Source of the DNA: Thuidium tamariscinum
Taxonomy: Eukaryota > Streptophyta > Bryopsida > Hypnales > Thuidiaceae
Assembly (NCBI GenBank): GCA_947034885.2
Contig: OX344751.2
Location: 3,906,001 to 3,970,000, forward strand
DNA length: 64,000 bases
Direction: 5' to 3'
Below the pieces are notes generated by a model, which saw only the letters and a list, made by a program, of their open reading frames with translations, did no database searches and was not told the origin of the DNA. Positions 1 to 11,324 of this stretch are shown in pieces. The translations under genes and the position numbers were made by a program. Positions within the stretch are counted from its first letter, which is position 1, and each line of letters starts with the position of its first letter.

Positions 1-171
1 AATCCACACTGCTGGGTTTTACCTTCGTTGGTAACTTAGGTCCTGCCTCAGCTAGTATGAGAATCCAAGAACTCCTCCTTCTGTCAGAGATATGATTAGT
101 CCTTTTGGAAAGTACGTAACTTACTTGCAGTGGTGCGGCTTCCCTCACTTGAATGTAACTTAAGTTACAAA

Positions 172-385
172 GGAAACACCCAAAACCGTGAAAATAAGGA
201 ATTCAGCATAGGTGGAGGCAGCATTTTCTAACAATGATATTTTTCTAGTATTAGAGAGTGAAAATCATAAATATGCAAAAAAAATTAGATTTTTCGGCTA
301 CAGTATGTGATTTTTACAAATTTTCAAAGTGTTGGCTCCCTAGACATGTGAAACCGTCCTATAGGTGCCCCAAAAACTGAAGTCC
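172..385 (+). repeat. Dispersed repeat, copy 1 (partner at 48.6 kb)
   Basis: Shares long runs with 48612-48830 in the same orientation. Both begin at GGAAACACCCAAAACCG, continue through an AAGGAATTCAGCATA block and a TATTTTTCTAGTATTA block, and end near TTGGCTCCCTAGAC. No terminal inverted repeat is obvious, so the class is unknown. Confidence 0.75.
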
Positions 386-659
386 TTCAATTATGTCATC
401 AAATTACAATCACACATGTGGTGAACACATTAAGGGAACTCTACTAACACATTTAGGTGAATCTACTGTTCATTGCAAGGAACACGCACGAGAATGGGTG
501 TTTTGCCTTTATATCTGTTTGTCATCTCAAAGGATGAAAGAAACTGGAAAAAAACCCACCTTCAATGGTTTTGATTGGATTTGCAAATTGAGAAAACCAC
601 CTTGTAACTTTTTTCTTTAACCCCTAAACGATGAGTCGGTGGCCGTGGAATTGAGGAAT

Positions 660-800
660 TTTGATACCGTGGGAATCATTGGTTCAAAAAATCTAAAAAC
701 ACACGTTGGAAGTCAAAGTACTATAGAAGATCTTCCTTTTCTACCCGTAGTTCCGAGGATAAATAATTGAAATTCTATCCTACATAGAAAGATTCCCTAA
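660..800 (+). repeat. Dispersed repeat (partner at about 30.24-30.38 kb)
   Basis: Contains GAAGTCAAAGTACTATAGAA followed by GATCT, also found at about 30278-30303 with similar flanks on both sides (a GGGGATCATTGG-like block before, a CCAAGGATGAATA-like block after). Same orientation in both places. Class unknown. Confidence 0.6.
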
Positions 801-1426
801 AGTTCATCGACTAGAAAATGGCTTCGGTGTTGTTTAAAGGTTAACCCCGAAATACCGGTTGGGTTGATCACTATAGAAATCATCCTTTTTGGTGCTCTGG
901 AAATCATTGGCTTAAGAACAACAATCCGCAAGGGTACTCATTGGAGGTAAAATTGTTATGAAAGATCATTGTTAGCATTTTTCCAAAAATTTGGAGCTCA
1001 CCAAATGGGTTCCCTTGATCTCTATGCATTCCTTTCACCTCTAGTCTAGCCTCACTCTCCACTCATCCTTGGCACACTCAATAGAAAAGTTGTTGCGCTA
1101 CCTAAGTTGGCAAGTAGGTACACTTGCAAATTATTATTCACAAGTCGCTAAAATTCAATAGGGTCATGACAAAAAAAAGAATTGGCAATTAGCAATACAA
1201 GCATTCTAGTATTTGGAGTGTCATATTTGGTGAGCCCTGGCAATTTCCTTCCTCATTAGTATCTGTAGTGGGGGATAAAAATACTTTCAGTTGCTCCTAT
1301 TGAGAAGTATTGGAGATACTTGAAAACCTTTTTTTTTCACACAACATTCAAAGAATTAATATTTGCACTTTTGTCTTATATAGAAAGAATTTTTGTCATC
1401 CATTGGACACTTTCAAGTTGTTTAGT

Positions 1427-1638
1427 CACTACAAGAGAAAGGGCTGTTTTAAGTATAGTCCTAGAGACAACATTTTAAGTAATGACCTTTTTAGGAGACT
1501 TTAAGTAAGAAATAAGTGTCTTTTTAGTAAAATTTTACTAGAAAGACACTTATTTCTTACTTAAAGTCTCCTAAAAAAGTCATTACTTAAAATGTTATCT
1601 CTAGGACTATACTTAAAACACCCCTTTCTCTTGTAGTG
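1427..1638. mobile_element. CACTA (En/Spm-type) foldback MITE, 212 bp
   Basis: The element begins CACTACAAGAGAAAGGG and ends with the reverse complement. CACTACAAGA is the classical CACTA-superfamily terminus. It is flanked by a 3-bp direct repeat, AGT (1424-1426 and 1639-1641), the target-duplication size of that superfamily. The whole element is one palindrome centred at 1532.5, with 106-bp arms that I count as differing at only about four positions. There is no coding capacity, so it is non-autonomous. The near identity of the arms suggests a young insertion or strong foldback constraint. Confidence 0.93.
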
Positions 1639-1641
1639 AGT

Positions 1642-4380
1642 AGAATTATTATGGTTTGGACTCCTCTTAAAATGAGATTTTGCACTATAAATAGTAATTT
1701 TTGAAAAATCGCATACTAAATCATGACAGTTACATTCACACCAAATTTTAGAAGTAGATGAAGAAATTAGCAAAAGACGCTAAAACCACACAAATTGTAC
1801 AATTATATTTGGGCAACATAATTGGAAGAAAATCATGTTGATATCAGCATATCCTAAGTGGCATTTGTATGTTCTTTGACATGAAAATTAGTGAATTTCA
1901 TACATGCATTTCATTAAAAAATACTAAATCATTTAGAATATGTTGACTTCAATATAATTTTCTTCTATATGATCAAACACTATAACTATAGCTTTTGATT
2001 TGTCCATCCAATTACATTTTTAAAAATTAAGTGTCCCTATATCAACTAATAAAAATGAAAAAAATGAGAGGATATTTCTATTTTAAATTGTAATAGAACA
2101 CTATGGAAATGTTAAAAAAATTCAAAAGCTTTGATTAAATCATTGCAAGATTATTGCATTAACTTTGAAGTCAGTAGAAAAGTTATTTTACCCTATGTAT
2201 ACAATATTTTGGTCAACATGTATGCCAATCTTTAAATTCTTCTAGAGTAATAATTTGGAAAAACATAAAATTTTATATTAAAAATGTATTATTACTTAAC
2301 AAGTCATATCAATTATATACTTGTCAATTTCTACATGTATAGTGTCGCGACACAAACATTTGCTACCCTATCAATTATATACTTGTCAATTTCTACATGT
2401 ATAGTGTCGCGGCACAAACATTTGCTACCCTACTTAGTTTTCTTATGAATGTGCCATTTAAAAATACAATCATAACCCTTAAGTAACAATCACTTGTCTA
2501 AAGGTCAGGTCAAATGGGAATCAAGAATATCCTTGATGTGGGGTGTGGATTTTATTTTTATTCAAAGTTTATGTGGTGAGGGCATGCATAGCTAGGTGAA
2601 TATTGAATACTATTTTGAATTTTTAGCCTAAATGCTCAATTTTGGCAAGCTACATTGACTATTGAAATGAATCTAGTACGTTGAATCATTCCCAGAAAAT
2701 ACAAAAGTCACTTTCTATCAATGTTTTTTTTATAGCTAAGGCCAAGGGCTTGGCTATTGTTTAAAGGTTAAGCAATTGTTATACAAAACTTGTGCTATTG
2801 CATTAGACTTAAGCAATCCCGATCATACTTATCAAATTTTAATTTCAATAGTGGAAGAATTGCATAAGAATCATTTAAGGCACAATACACACAGTACAAA
2901 TGAGGCAAGATCAACACAAAAACATTTGTATTTGAAAGATGCCTAAAACATTTTTAAACATATACCAAAAAATGCATCTAAAAAGGAAACTAGAGAATTG
3001 TTAAAAGTTTTAATCATTTATGGGAGGAGAATGTATTGACTTATTCCTCTAGCTATTGAAATAATCAATAATGTTATTTTAAAAAATAAAATAATTTTGT
3101 TTTTCTTCAATGATTAACATGTTCTAATAAATAAAAATTCAAGATAAATGAATTATACAATATGCAATGTAAGCCACCTAGTTATTGCCACTAGAAAATT
3201 ATAGCCACTTAACCCACGGAGTATCAAGGAATTACGAATAAATGAGAATATGAAGAGAAATAGAAAGTAGATTGGCAATGGAGGTAAGTACTTTATTTTG
3301 TAGATAATGAAATGATGAAGTCTCATCTAAGAACTACACCTATATATAGAACTTATATTAATGGTTTTATACAAGCCTATATTAGAAAACCAATGTACAA
3401 TTGTACAACACATAGAAAGGAGTGCATGTCTATATCTTACTTGGTACCTCAAATATTATTTTCATATTTATGTATTGAAAATTTTAAAATGTAATGATAT
3501 ATTTGTTAGACTTCTATATTGTTTTGCAACCTTTAGAATAGTATACTACACCAACAAGAGGCCTAATAGAAAGCTTATTATTAATTCAAGAAGAAGATTT
3601 TCTACATACTAAAAGTAAGAGATATTTTGTAATGCGTATATTTATAAATAAATTACTATTAAATTTCCAAAATCTCACTACTTGAATTCAAATTTCCCAT
3701 CCACATTTTACAAATCTAAATGATTTCATTTTCACTTGCTTTACCATTTCATGTACATAAAGCCATGTATGTAAGCAACTTCCTTAAACTTTCACTGGCA
3801 TCTTATTTTTCTCCCATTCCAAAGTAGTGGAACATGCTTACATTTTGTTTTTGTCTCACCTTTCTCTACTCTTCATACACTGATTACATTATTTACTTTT
3901 GATCTCTATACTTCAAAAATCATGGTTATTCTAAAGATTTTCACAATATTCTTGTTCCCTCCTCAAGCAACTCTAGGACTTAAAAAGGTTGTCAAATGTT
4001 TCCATCACAAACATCAAAAATCCTCAATGGGACTTTTTTGAAACAATAATCAATTTTTGAGGCACTTCAGGTGTATACAATTTAGAATAGTTCAAGAGTA
4101 GTGACAATTGTATTTTTGGGGGTGTAATTTAACCATCAAAGAATGTAGCCAAATTGGGGCCTTAATATTGTGACCAATTCAGGAAGAAAGAAAATATAAA
4201 TAGTGCAAAAAGTGTATTGACTTTGTTTGGCAAGGTTGATAAAACAAATTATATTCTACCTTTAAAAGCAAAACTCTTTCAAGCAATATGGATTGAAGTT
4301 TCTGAATTCTTATTCACGAAGTAGCCTACCACAATTTTGTTGGGTTGAGTTTATAAGTTTAAGAAAATAATAATACGGAG
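1642..4380. other. Intergenic, very AT-rich
   Basis: No gene is supported. The longest open frames (60-83 codons) are in low-complexity AT-rich DNA. The only structure seen is a 62-bp tandem duplication at 2308-2432. Confidence 0.6.
2308..2432. repeat. 62-bp tandem duplication
   Basis: Two adjacent copies of a 62-bp unit beginning ATCAATTATATACTTG. The copies differ at one visible position (GTCGCGACAC versus GTCGCGGCAC), so the duplication is recent. Confidence 0.95.
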
Positions 4381-4678
4381 TAAGGTAGGGGGCTGTAAAA
4401 GCGACCCTTTACCAGCTGATTTGCATTATGGGGAAGCTAAACTCCTTAAAACAATTTGTAATAAATTTTTGTGGTAAGAAAAATGGAATTGGTATCTAGC
4501 CGAAGTCATTTCATGTTTTTTGGACCTTCATGGAATTAGTTACAAATTTTTGAAGTTGAAAACACAGTGATTTCTAAAAACAACCCCCTCCTAAAATGTT
4601 AACTTCTCATACATGTTAGAGGAAAAATCTACCAGATCACTTTTAGACACAGGGTTGCAATTACAGCCCCCTACCTTA
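4381..4678. mobile_element. TA-flanked MITE, family A copy 1
   Basis: Terminal inverted repeats TAAGGTAGGGGGCTGTAA and its complement bound a 298-bp non-coding element. The outermost TA dinucleotides fit a Tc1/mariner (Stowaway-type) TA duplication. Internal sequence (a block near AAATGGAATTGG and the following 90 bp) recurs at 30.63-30.91 kb. The same TAAGGTAG end also occurs on the larger family C elements at 7.2, 9.5, 21.4 and 47.8 kb. Confidence 0.8.
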
Positions 4679-5082
4679 ATATTTAAGAAAGACTTAATTT
4701 TTTCACCGCTACCCTAGAAAACTTAAATTTTTACAAATTTATGCCCCAAATGTACCTCTGCCCTTAGGGATTATTTATTAATAAGCTGATATCTTTCACA
4801 GTGGAACCTGAAATTTCTGTAATGATTTTGCATCGGTACATCTTTACCCGCTAAAACCTTAAACCCCATCATGTGGTCAATCCCATCATCCCTTCATAGC
4901 TTCAAGTGCCGCAAAATTCAAATGCTCTAACTGATTCCATCTGTCAGTTACTCCATGTCATTATTAGTTCACTAATCAAATTATGGTGGGTACCTCCAAA
5001 ACCGCTACTTTTGGATAGTGTCCTAGTTGGTTACTACAATTATTTTAGTTGCCAAATTTTCATTTGCAACAACTAAAAGGAG

Positions 5083-5250
5083 GCTCTAACTTCCAATGCA
5101 CCAAAGAACACAACATTTGGATACCATATGCAAAAATTATGAAGGATCAAAGTTTTTTTTGGTAGAGGTTTTAAAATTGTTTCCTCTACATATGTATATC
5201 TTGATTTTGAAGATGTACACAAAGTAATGATGATAGTTTTAATGCACGAG
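5083..5250 (-). repeat. Dispersed repeat D, copy 1
   Basis: The reverse complement matches 9690-9865. Shared blocks include CATCATTACTTTGTGTACAT, a purine-poor CTACCAAAA block, TTCATAATTT and TTTGGTGCATTGGAA. Class and ends are unknown. Confidence 0.7.
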
Positions 5251-5320
5251 GTGCAGTTGATATTGGATATATTGATTTCAACCATAACAATGTTAAAAAA
5301 AAAAATCCAATGATCAATCT

Positions 5321-6252
5321 TTAACCCCTAAAAGACCAATATGCCTTTTTTTTGGCAACATAGTGATTTTAGACAGGTACGTGTGACTAGAGATTTCCAT
5401 ATTTTGGGATCAAACTTTAATAGAAGGTGTGGACGAGGAATATCTTTAAAGCCCAACAATTTTCGTGACTTGACTTCATGGTTGAAAAGTTATTGTACAA
5501 TATGTTGTTTGTTTCTCAACTCGGGCAGTTCGGGCAGATAAAAAAAAATCAATTTTTTTAATCATAAATTTGAAATTGATTTTATAGATTTATATATACA
5601 TGGAAAGCTTTGAATCATTCCATTTGGATTAATGAGTCAAAAGTTATGAAGAATTTTAGTTTGCGGGTAGTTATGGATTCTCTACTCTAAAATAAACTTT
5701 GAAGTCCTTTACTTTACTCAATTTTCAATATTTTTGAAAAATAAATAAAAACATTGGGTGTAGATCATTTATTCCAACATTTGAACCATTGGGATTGACA
5801 TTTTTCAATTCAATAAATAAATTGTTACCATTTTTGTATTTTGAATCATTTTCTACTTCTTTCTACTTACTATTTTTTTTGTACATGTTGTACAATTCCA
5901 AATGATATGAAAATTCTTAAACATGTAGCCAACTTGAATTGGAGAATGAATCCAAAGAGTTGCAACCATTTTGGACATTTTTCATACAAATATGGCCTTC
6001 TAAAGTGCAGGTACCCGAATTTTTGTAATGGTAAAAAAAGAATTTTTGTAACTTCAAACACTAATATCTTGCAATCTACACAACGGAAATTTCTGAATTT
6101 TTTTCTATATCTTTTCAAAATAGTGTACTAAAGGATCCTACGGTTTTATATGTCAAAAAATGTTTTTTTTTGTGAAATTTGGTAGCTATCCTAGAAATGA
6201 CAGTTTTGGAGCAATTTTGGTGGAAATATGGTTGCGGTCCTTTAGGGGTTAA
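5321..6252. mobile_element. TTAA-flanked TIR element, family B copy 1
   Basis: Starts TTAACCCCTAAAAGACC and ends GGTCCTTTAGGGGTTAA, so CCCCTAAA-type inverted ends lie inside a TTAA duplication. Length is 932 bp including both TTAAs. Interior blocks (GGCCCAACAATTTTC-like, CGGGCAG, TCCTACGGTT, AATGGCAGTTTTGG-like) recur in the copies at 7.2 and 36.2 kb. No transposase frame is present. TTAA target duplication is known for piggyBac and Kolobok; CCC-starting ends favour piggyBac, but assignment without a transposase is inference. Confidence 0.8.
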
Positions 6253-6842
6253 AACTTATTGATTCTAATTTACAACCAACGATGATTTTTGAACCATAAA
6301 ATGTTTAATTAAGTCCAAATTTAAAATTGTAATTTTCATTGAGGTTTGCATGGCTATATGAACTTATATAGGTGTTCTTATACATTTGGTCATTATTGTA
6401 TAGGATGAAGTTTATTTACTAGGGAATTTATTATCTTGATGAGTTCAAGGACAATTTTCCAAGAAAATAGCATTCACCCCAATACAAAGAACTCACATTC
6501 AATCTTAACACTTTTCATTTAAAATTTGAGCAGATTATGAAATTTTACCTATGTGTGGGATCAAACATCTCTACCTTGTGTTTTGATCTTCTTATAATCT
6601 ATCTAGGATAGATCTAATTTTGTCTATGCAAATTTTATTAGATTTTAAATATGTGAGATTTTTCAAATATCTCTATTTAGTGTATATTCTATGAATACTT
6701 GTATGTGTGTCAATATTTTTTTATGTACAATTATTTGTTAATTGATTACAACCAGAAAATGTTAGTTATTTTGTGTAAAAGAATTTTTTTCAGTCAAAAA
6801 AATCAAATATCTAACATATTGACCAATGACCAAAATTCACCT

Positions 6843-7196
6843 TGTAAATATCACCTACTTTCAATATAGATATCACCAAATATCACATGAATGTCATATG
6901 AAATTCATAAGAGTATAATACGACTATTACACAAGTATCACATGAATATCACATGAGTATTACATGAGTATCACATGAATATCACATAAGTATTACACAA
7001 GTATCAGACAAATATCATACAAATATTACATGAGTATTACACAAGCATCATCCTAGTATCAACCATATATCGCACGAGAATCACCCAAATATCACCCCAG
7101 CATATGAGAATCATCCCAGTATCACATGAGAATCAACCAAATATCACATGAGAATCAACCAAATATCACCCCAATATCACATGAGAATCACCCAAA
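6843..7196. repeat. Degenerate short tandem array (ATCACATGAG-type)
   Basis: About 350 bp of irregular 10- and 20-bp units built on ATCACATGAG, ATCACCCAAAT and ATCACCCCAGT. The array breaks off exactly at the start of the MITE at 7197 and resumes for roughly 25 bp after it (8441-8466, TATCACCCCAGTATCACATG). It was therefore one array, split by the insertion. Confidence 0.85.
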
Positions 7197-8442
7197 TAAG
7201 GTAGAAGGCTCTTAACCCCTAAAGCCCTAAACAATGTTTTTTGAGATTATAAATTTTTTGGGCAGCTCACTACGGATGGAGTTTTTATTTTTTTTATTTG
7301 AAAATTTTGATACAATGTGTGCCCGAGGAGTAGCTTTAAGGCCCAACAATTTTCATAACTTTTGACTTCACGGTTAAAAAGTTATGGCAGGATATGTTGT
7401 TTCCTTTACTCGGCGGGTAGACCGGGCAGCTGAAAAAACTTCTTCAAAAAAACTTTTTTCTTAAAAGTAAAATTTCAAATTGGTTCTTTAGGTTAATACA
7501 GACATGTGAAGCTTTGAATCAATCCATTCCGATCAATGAGTCAAAAGTTATGAAGATTTTAAGTTTGGGGTAGTTTGCGGCCAGTTACAGAATCTCTACA
7601 ATACAAAAAAAGTTTGAAATTCTTCATTTAATTCAATTTTTCATATTTTTGGAAAAAAATAAAAACAGAAGGTGTAGATTGTTTATTACAACATTTTAAC
7701 CATTGGGATTGAAAATTTTCAATTCCATGAATAAAACGTTCACAATTTAGTATTTTGGCTCATTTTTTACTTCTTTCTACTTACTTATTTTTTCCTATAT
7801 GTTGTAAAATTCCAAATGGTTTGAATTTTTTTGAGAATGTAGCCAACTTGCATTGAAGTATGAATTCAAAGAGTAACTACCATTTTGAATTTTTTTTCAC
7901 ACAAATGTGACCTTGTGAAGTGCAGCTGCCCGGATTTTCACAGGGATAAAAAAACAATTTTTGTCAATTCAAATGCTTATATCTTGCAATCTACACGGTG
8001 GAAATTTCTGAAATTTTTTCCACATGTTTACAAACCACCTTAATACAAGATCCTACGGTTACATGAGTCAAAAATGTGTTTTAAAAAAAATTGCACTTGT
8101 ATTAGAAATGGCAGTTTTGGAGCATTTTTGGTGAAAACATAGTCAAAAACCTTTAGGGGTTAAATGGAGTGGGTTCTGAAATGGTGCCCTATCTGAAATG
8201 TATAGTACTTGTACATGTTGCTTTTTCATAGCCTTCAGTAGTGTACTGACAGTGTTCATTATAGCTAGGGCACCATTCTAGAGCCCTATGCCCTTTCAAC
8301 TTCAAAATTTGATAACTAATTCAAAAAAGTTCAGAAAAATATGAAACGACTTGGGTTAGATGTCAATTCTACTTGTCTGTCAAGTAAAATTCCCTGAAAA
8401 CTATTTCTAGAAGTTTTACCTCCCTGAAATTCTTACCTCTTA
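7197..8442 (+). mobile_element. Family C MITE, interrupted by a TTAA element
   Basis: Begins TAAGGTAGAAGGCTCTTAA. After the nested element it continues with TTAAATGGAGTGGGTTC and the family C body (TAGCTAGGGCACCATT, CGACTTGGGTTAGATGTC), as in the copies at 9.25-9.56 and 21.43-21.78 kb. The right end is diverged (TTACCTCTTA). It sits inside the short tandem array. TA-flanked, Tc1/mariner-like by its ends; no coding capacity. Confidence 0.8.
7212..8163. mobile_element. TTAA-flanked TIR element, family B copy 2 (nested)
   Basis: Begins TTAACCCCTAAAGCCC and ends CCTTTAGGGGTTAA. It interrupts a family C MITE at a TTAA. The intact family C copy at 21.43 kb shows the unoccupied site as CTCTTAAATGG, which proves that one TTAA became two on insertion. 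No transposase frame. Confidence 0.88.
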
Positions 8443-8469
8443 TCACCCCAGTATCACATGAGTATTGAG

Positions 8470-9253
8470 GAAACAACTCCCAAATGACAAACTGCGTGCT
8501 TCTCACTAACTAAGCTTCAGTTAGCAGACGACTCCGGAAGCTTTTTGCAGCAGACTGGAGTCCAGAATTATTGTCCAGCATGCCATGGCAGGCAGGGCTG
8601 GCACAAGCGACGAACTGCTGGTCACAGAGATCAGGAGACTTGCGGGCGAGATCCGTTCAGTTCAGTTATGGTGCGGCCGGGTTTCCGTCCATTGAATGGA
8701 TTTCAAGTACCAACCTCAGAAATCCACCTGAATTCCAGCTCAGTCCCACTGCCCGCAGCTGCCACCTCTGTTGCCAGCTGCACTGGAACTCGACGTCGCC
8801 TTGTCTAATAGGGGTAGTCACGGCTCCTTCGAGCACCCAGGTTTTGCAGAAGAATGAGGGAAAACAGGGTCCAATTAGGAGTTGATTAGTGTGAAGGAGC
8901 TGTGACACCCCTTTCGAGTGCGGTGAGTGTGTAGAATCGGAATCGTGCAAATGCGTTTCTGGCTTTCACTTCATCGGTGAGATCAGCAACTTTGATGGTG
9001 CGATCGGCAACAATTTTGCTCGCTAAGGGTTCTTCACACCGCTTATTCACCTCCAGAGTAGAATAAGCAACGTGGCAAAGTCTTTGCTGTTGAAGAATAT
9101 TCCATCGCATGCCGTCTCGCAAGAGCCAACCCTAAGTTGCCACGACGCTTAACGGTGGCAAAGTTCAGTAGGGAGGAAGAGCCGTGACTACCCTTAATAT
9201 CACACCCCCTCTCACCAAACCCAAGGGATCGCAGACTGAAGGAGCTAACGGTT
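8470..9253. other. GC-richer low-copy segment between two inverted MITEs
   Basis: This 0.78-kb block has a base composition much closer to the genes than to its surroundings. It lies between family C copies in opposite orientation. Open frames of 60-104 codons exist on both strands. A short frame from the ATG at 8584 reads as a plausible gene start (begins MAGRAGTSDELLVTEIRRL) and ends within about 35 codons. I do not recognise a product. It could be a captured or stranded fragment of a host gene (first exon or promoter), or a remnant low-copy island. Confidence 0.4.
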
Positions 9254-9556
9254 TGAAGGTAGAAGGCCTCAGTAATCGCCCATTTCAAGGCTGAAACTGA
9301 ATTTTGGGGAGGTGAAACATCTTGAAATATTTTTCAAGACATTTTCCTTGAAAGACAAGTGGAACTGACATCCAACTCAAGTTCTTTCATATTTTTTGGA
9401 GCTATGTGGGCATAGGGCTCTAAAGTGGTGCCCTAGCTAAAATGTACATTCTCAGTACACTCCTAAAGGCTATGAAAGAGAAACATGTACAAATTTTGTA
9501 CATTTAAGGTAGGGCACCATTTTAGAACCCGCTCCATTTAAGAGCCTTCTACCTTA
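9254..9556 (-). mobile_element. Family C MITE, intact copy in minus orientation
   Basis: On the minus strand it starts TAAGGTAGAAGGCTCTTAA at 9556 and ends GGCCTTCTACCTTCA at 9254. The interior carries the GGGCACCA..TGGTGCCC subterminal inverted repeat and the TTGAGTTGGATGTCAG block of the family. About 300 bp, non-coding. Confidence 0.82.
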
Positions 9557-9689
9557 GTTTATGATGGATACAAACACCACAAAACGTGCCTTAGCTTGCC
9601 TAAAACCGCCATCATTACTCTGTGTCTATTTTTGAAATCAATATGCATGTATGTTCAAGACATGATTCTAAAATATCTACCAAAATCAA

Positions 9690-9865
9690 AAATCTTGGTC
9701 GTGCCATCATCACTTTGTGTACATTTCCAAAATCTATCCATCTATATGTATATATCATATGTTGAAGACATGGTTCTAAAACATCTACCAAAAACAACTT
9801 GGTCCCTTCATAATTTATTGCAAATGATATCTAGATGTCATGTTTGTTTGGTGCATTGGAACTTC
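9690..9865 (+). repeat. Dispersed repeat D, copy 2
   Basis: Inverted partner of 5083-5250. Directly upstream (9605-9690) a diverged version of the first half (CTCTGTGTCTATTTTTG to ATCTACCAAAA) is present, so this locus looks like a partial tandem duplication of about 100 bp. Confidence 0.65.
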
Positions 9866-10710
9866 TTTTCACTTGCCAAGAATAAATTATGAAAATTGGA
9901 TCATTCTAATGACATTAATTAGGCTCAATAAGTGGTGGTTTGGGGAGGCACCCCCTAATCCTTGAAGGTTCGGGCAACTTGATTTTAGATGGAGAATGTT
10001 TTCTATTGTTTTTTGGGTTTAAAAAAAAATTGATATAAAAGATGAATGAATCAATGTATATAATAGTGACATAAAATTTGCATTCAAGTTCAATTAGAAA
10101 CAATGACAAGGAGCACTCCCAATTAGGATTACTATTGTACGTCTTAAATGTCTTAGAAACTACAAAATGGTATTGCATCCTATTTATAATAATTAAAGGG
10201 AGGAAATTTGACAACATGGTGCTGTATGAATGGCTACAAGTACGCAAGACATAAACTATGATATATCCCTTTGAGGATTGAGAAATCTTCATCTATAATG
10301 TGCATGTTTGTGGAAGCGATAGGTGATTATATCTTGATTGGTACATTGTGAGTGCAATATGTTGCCAAAATTTCCTCTGTAGAGCTATTACGTGAGCTAT
10401 TATGACCAAGAGTAATTGAGATCCATGCTAATATAATACATAATTGGCTTGGCATTAGGGAAAATTTGAAGGCATTACAAGACTACAAGTTTGTAAATTG
10501 TAAGAACTCTAGGAACAATGCCATGTTAGCAATCTAACAAGGCCAGAAGAGTGCAACATCAAATATTAATTTAATTCAATTAATTGTTTTTAAAATATTA
10601 AACTTTTAGTTTTTAGATGTATAAAAAAAATTTGGAAATTTCCAATTGTGTAATGTATTAGCATGACTCTTGACTACTATCTACTTTATATGTTTTTTTT
10701 TCAAGCATTT
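9866..10710. other. Intergenic, AT-rich
   Basis: No supported gene. A diverged end of the MITE E family (GGCATTAG..AATTTGAAGGCATTA) is visible near 10453. The 125-codon minus-strand frame here is AT-driven, with no recognisable motif. Confidence 0.5.
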
Positions 10711-11035
10711 CAAGCATTAGATGTTTGGGGGGCATTTAAAAGACTAAGGGTTCCTAAGTTGTGAGAACTTTGGAAATGCTACCATGTAGGTAGTTTGACA
10801 TGTCAAAAAAATTAGTTAATTAATTCTTGAAATTATTTATTTATTTACTTGTTTATTCAATTGAATTTCTTTAAAATAGTTTTTAGTTTTTATATACTTT
10901 CTAAAAATTTGAATTTTTGAATTTAAAAAAACATTTATCAAAAATTTAGACTTGCAATTGCTAATTGAGTAGGCATGGAACAATTTTGGTGAACATCCTT
11001 GAAACAATCTTATGCAGGGCTGAAAAACATCTAAT
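10711..11035 (+). mobile_element. MITE family E, diverged copy
   Basis: Starts GCATTAGATGTTTGG and ends AAACATCTAATGG. The block after the start (GGGCATTTAAAAGACTAAGG then GTTCC) matches the better preserved copy at 38579-38867. Diverged and therefore older. Confidence 0.55.
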
Positions 11036-11050
11036 GGTTTGGATACTAAT

Positions 11051-11324
11051 CCATTTAATGAAATTTGAGGCCTCTAAAGGGCCATTTTGGGGTTGTTCCT
11101 GAAATAGTTCCTAAAACAGATGAGAGCTGTTAGGTTGTCATTTAAAATTTTAAGAAAAAATTTGGGTCTTAAAATGTAAAAAGAAGTCCAAAATATGAAT
11201 TTAAAAATAAATAAATAATATGGGACAACCCCTACTATATCAAATTCCTACGATTCTATACTTTACTACATTCCTAAACTACAAGAACTCATAGTCTCTT
11301 ACACCCCTCAAATCTCTTCTAATG
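11051..11324 (-). mobile_element. MITE family E, diverged copy, minus orientation
   Basis: The left end CCATTTAATGAAATTTGAGG matches the complement of the right end of the 38.58-kb copy, including GGGCCATTTTGGGGT. The right end AAATCTCTTCTAATGG matches the left end of that copy. Confidence 0.6.

Larger units (their letters stand above)
1..1426. other. Intergenic, AT-rich repeat-derived DNA
   Basis: No gene is recognisable. The small open frames here have no domain, no splice context and no codon bias. The stretch contains two dispersed repeats listed separately (172-385 and 660-800). TTAACCCC-type motifs occur at 617 and 841, both in the same orientation, so they do not pair as the ends of one element. 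Confidence 0.6.

Noticed and set aside
617-850. TTAACCCC motifs as ends of another TTAA element
   Set aside because: The two motifs (617 and 841) are in the same orientation and no inverted partner was found.
6843-7196. CRISPR-like regular repeats
   Set aside because: Units are short, contiguous and degenerate, with no spacers, in a plant nuclear context.
9915-10292. 125-codon minus-strand frame
   Set aside because: AT-rich low-complexity composition with no motif, splice context or homologous copy.
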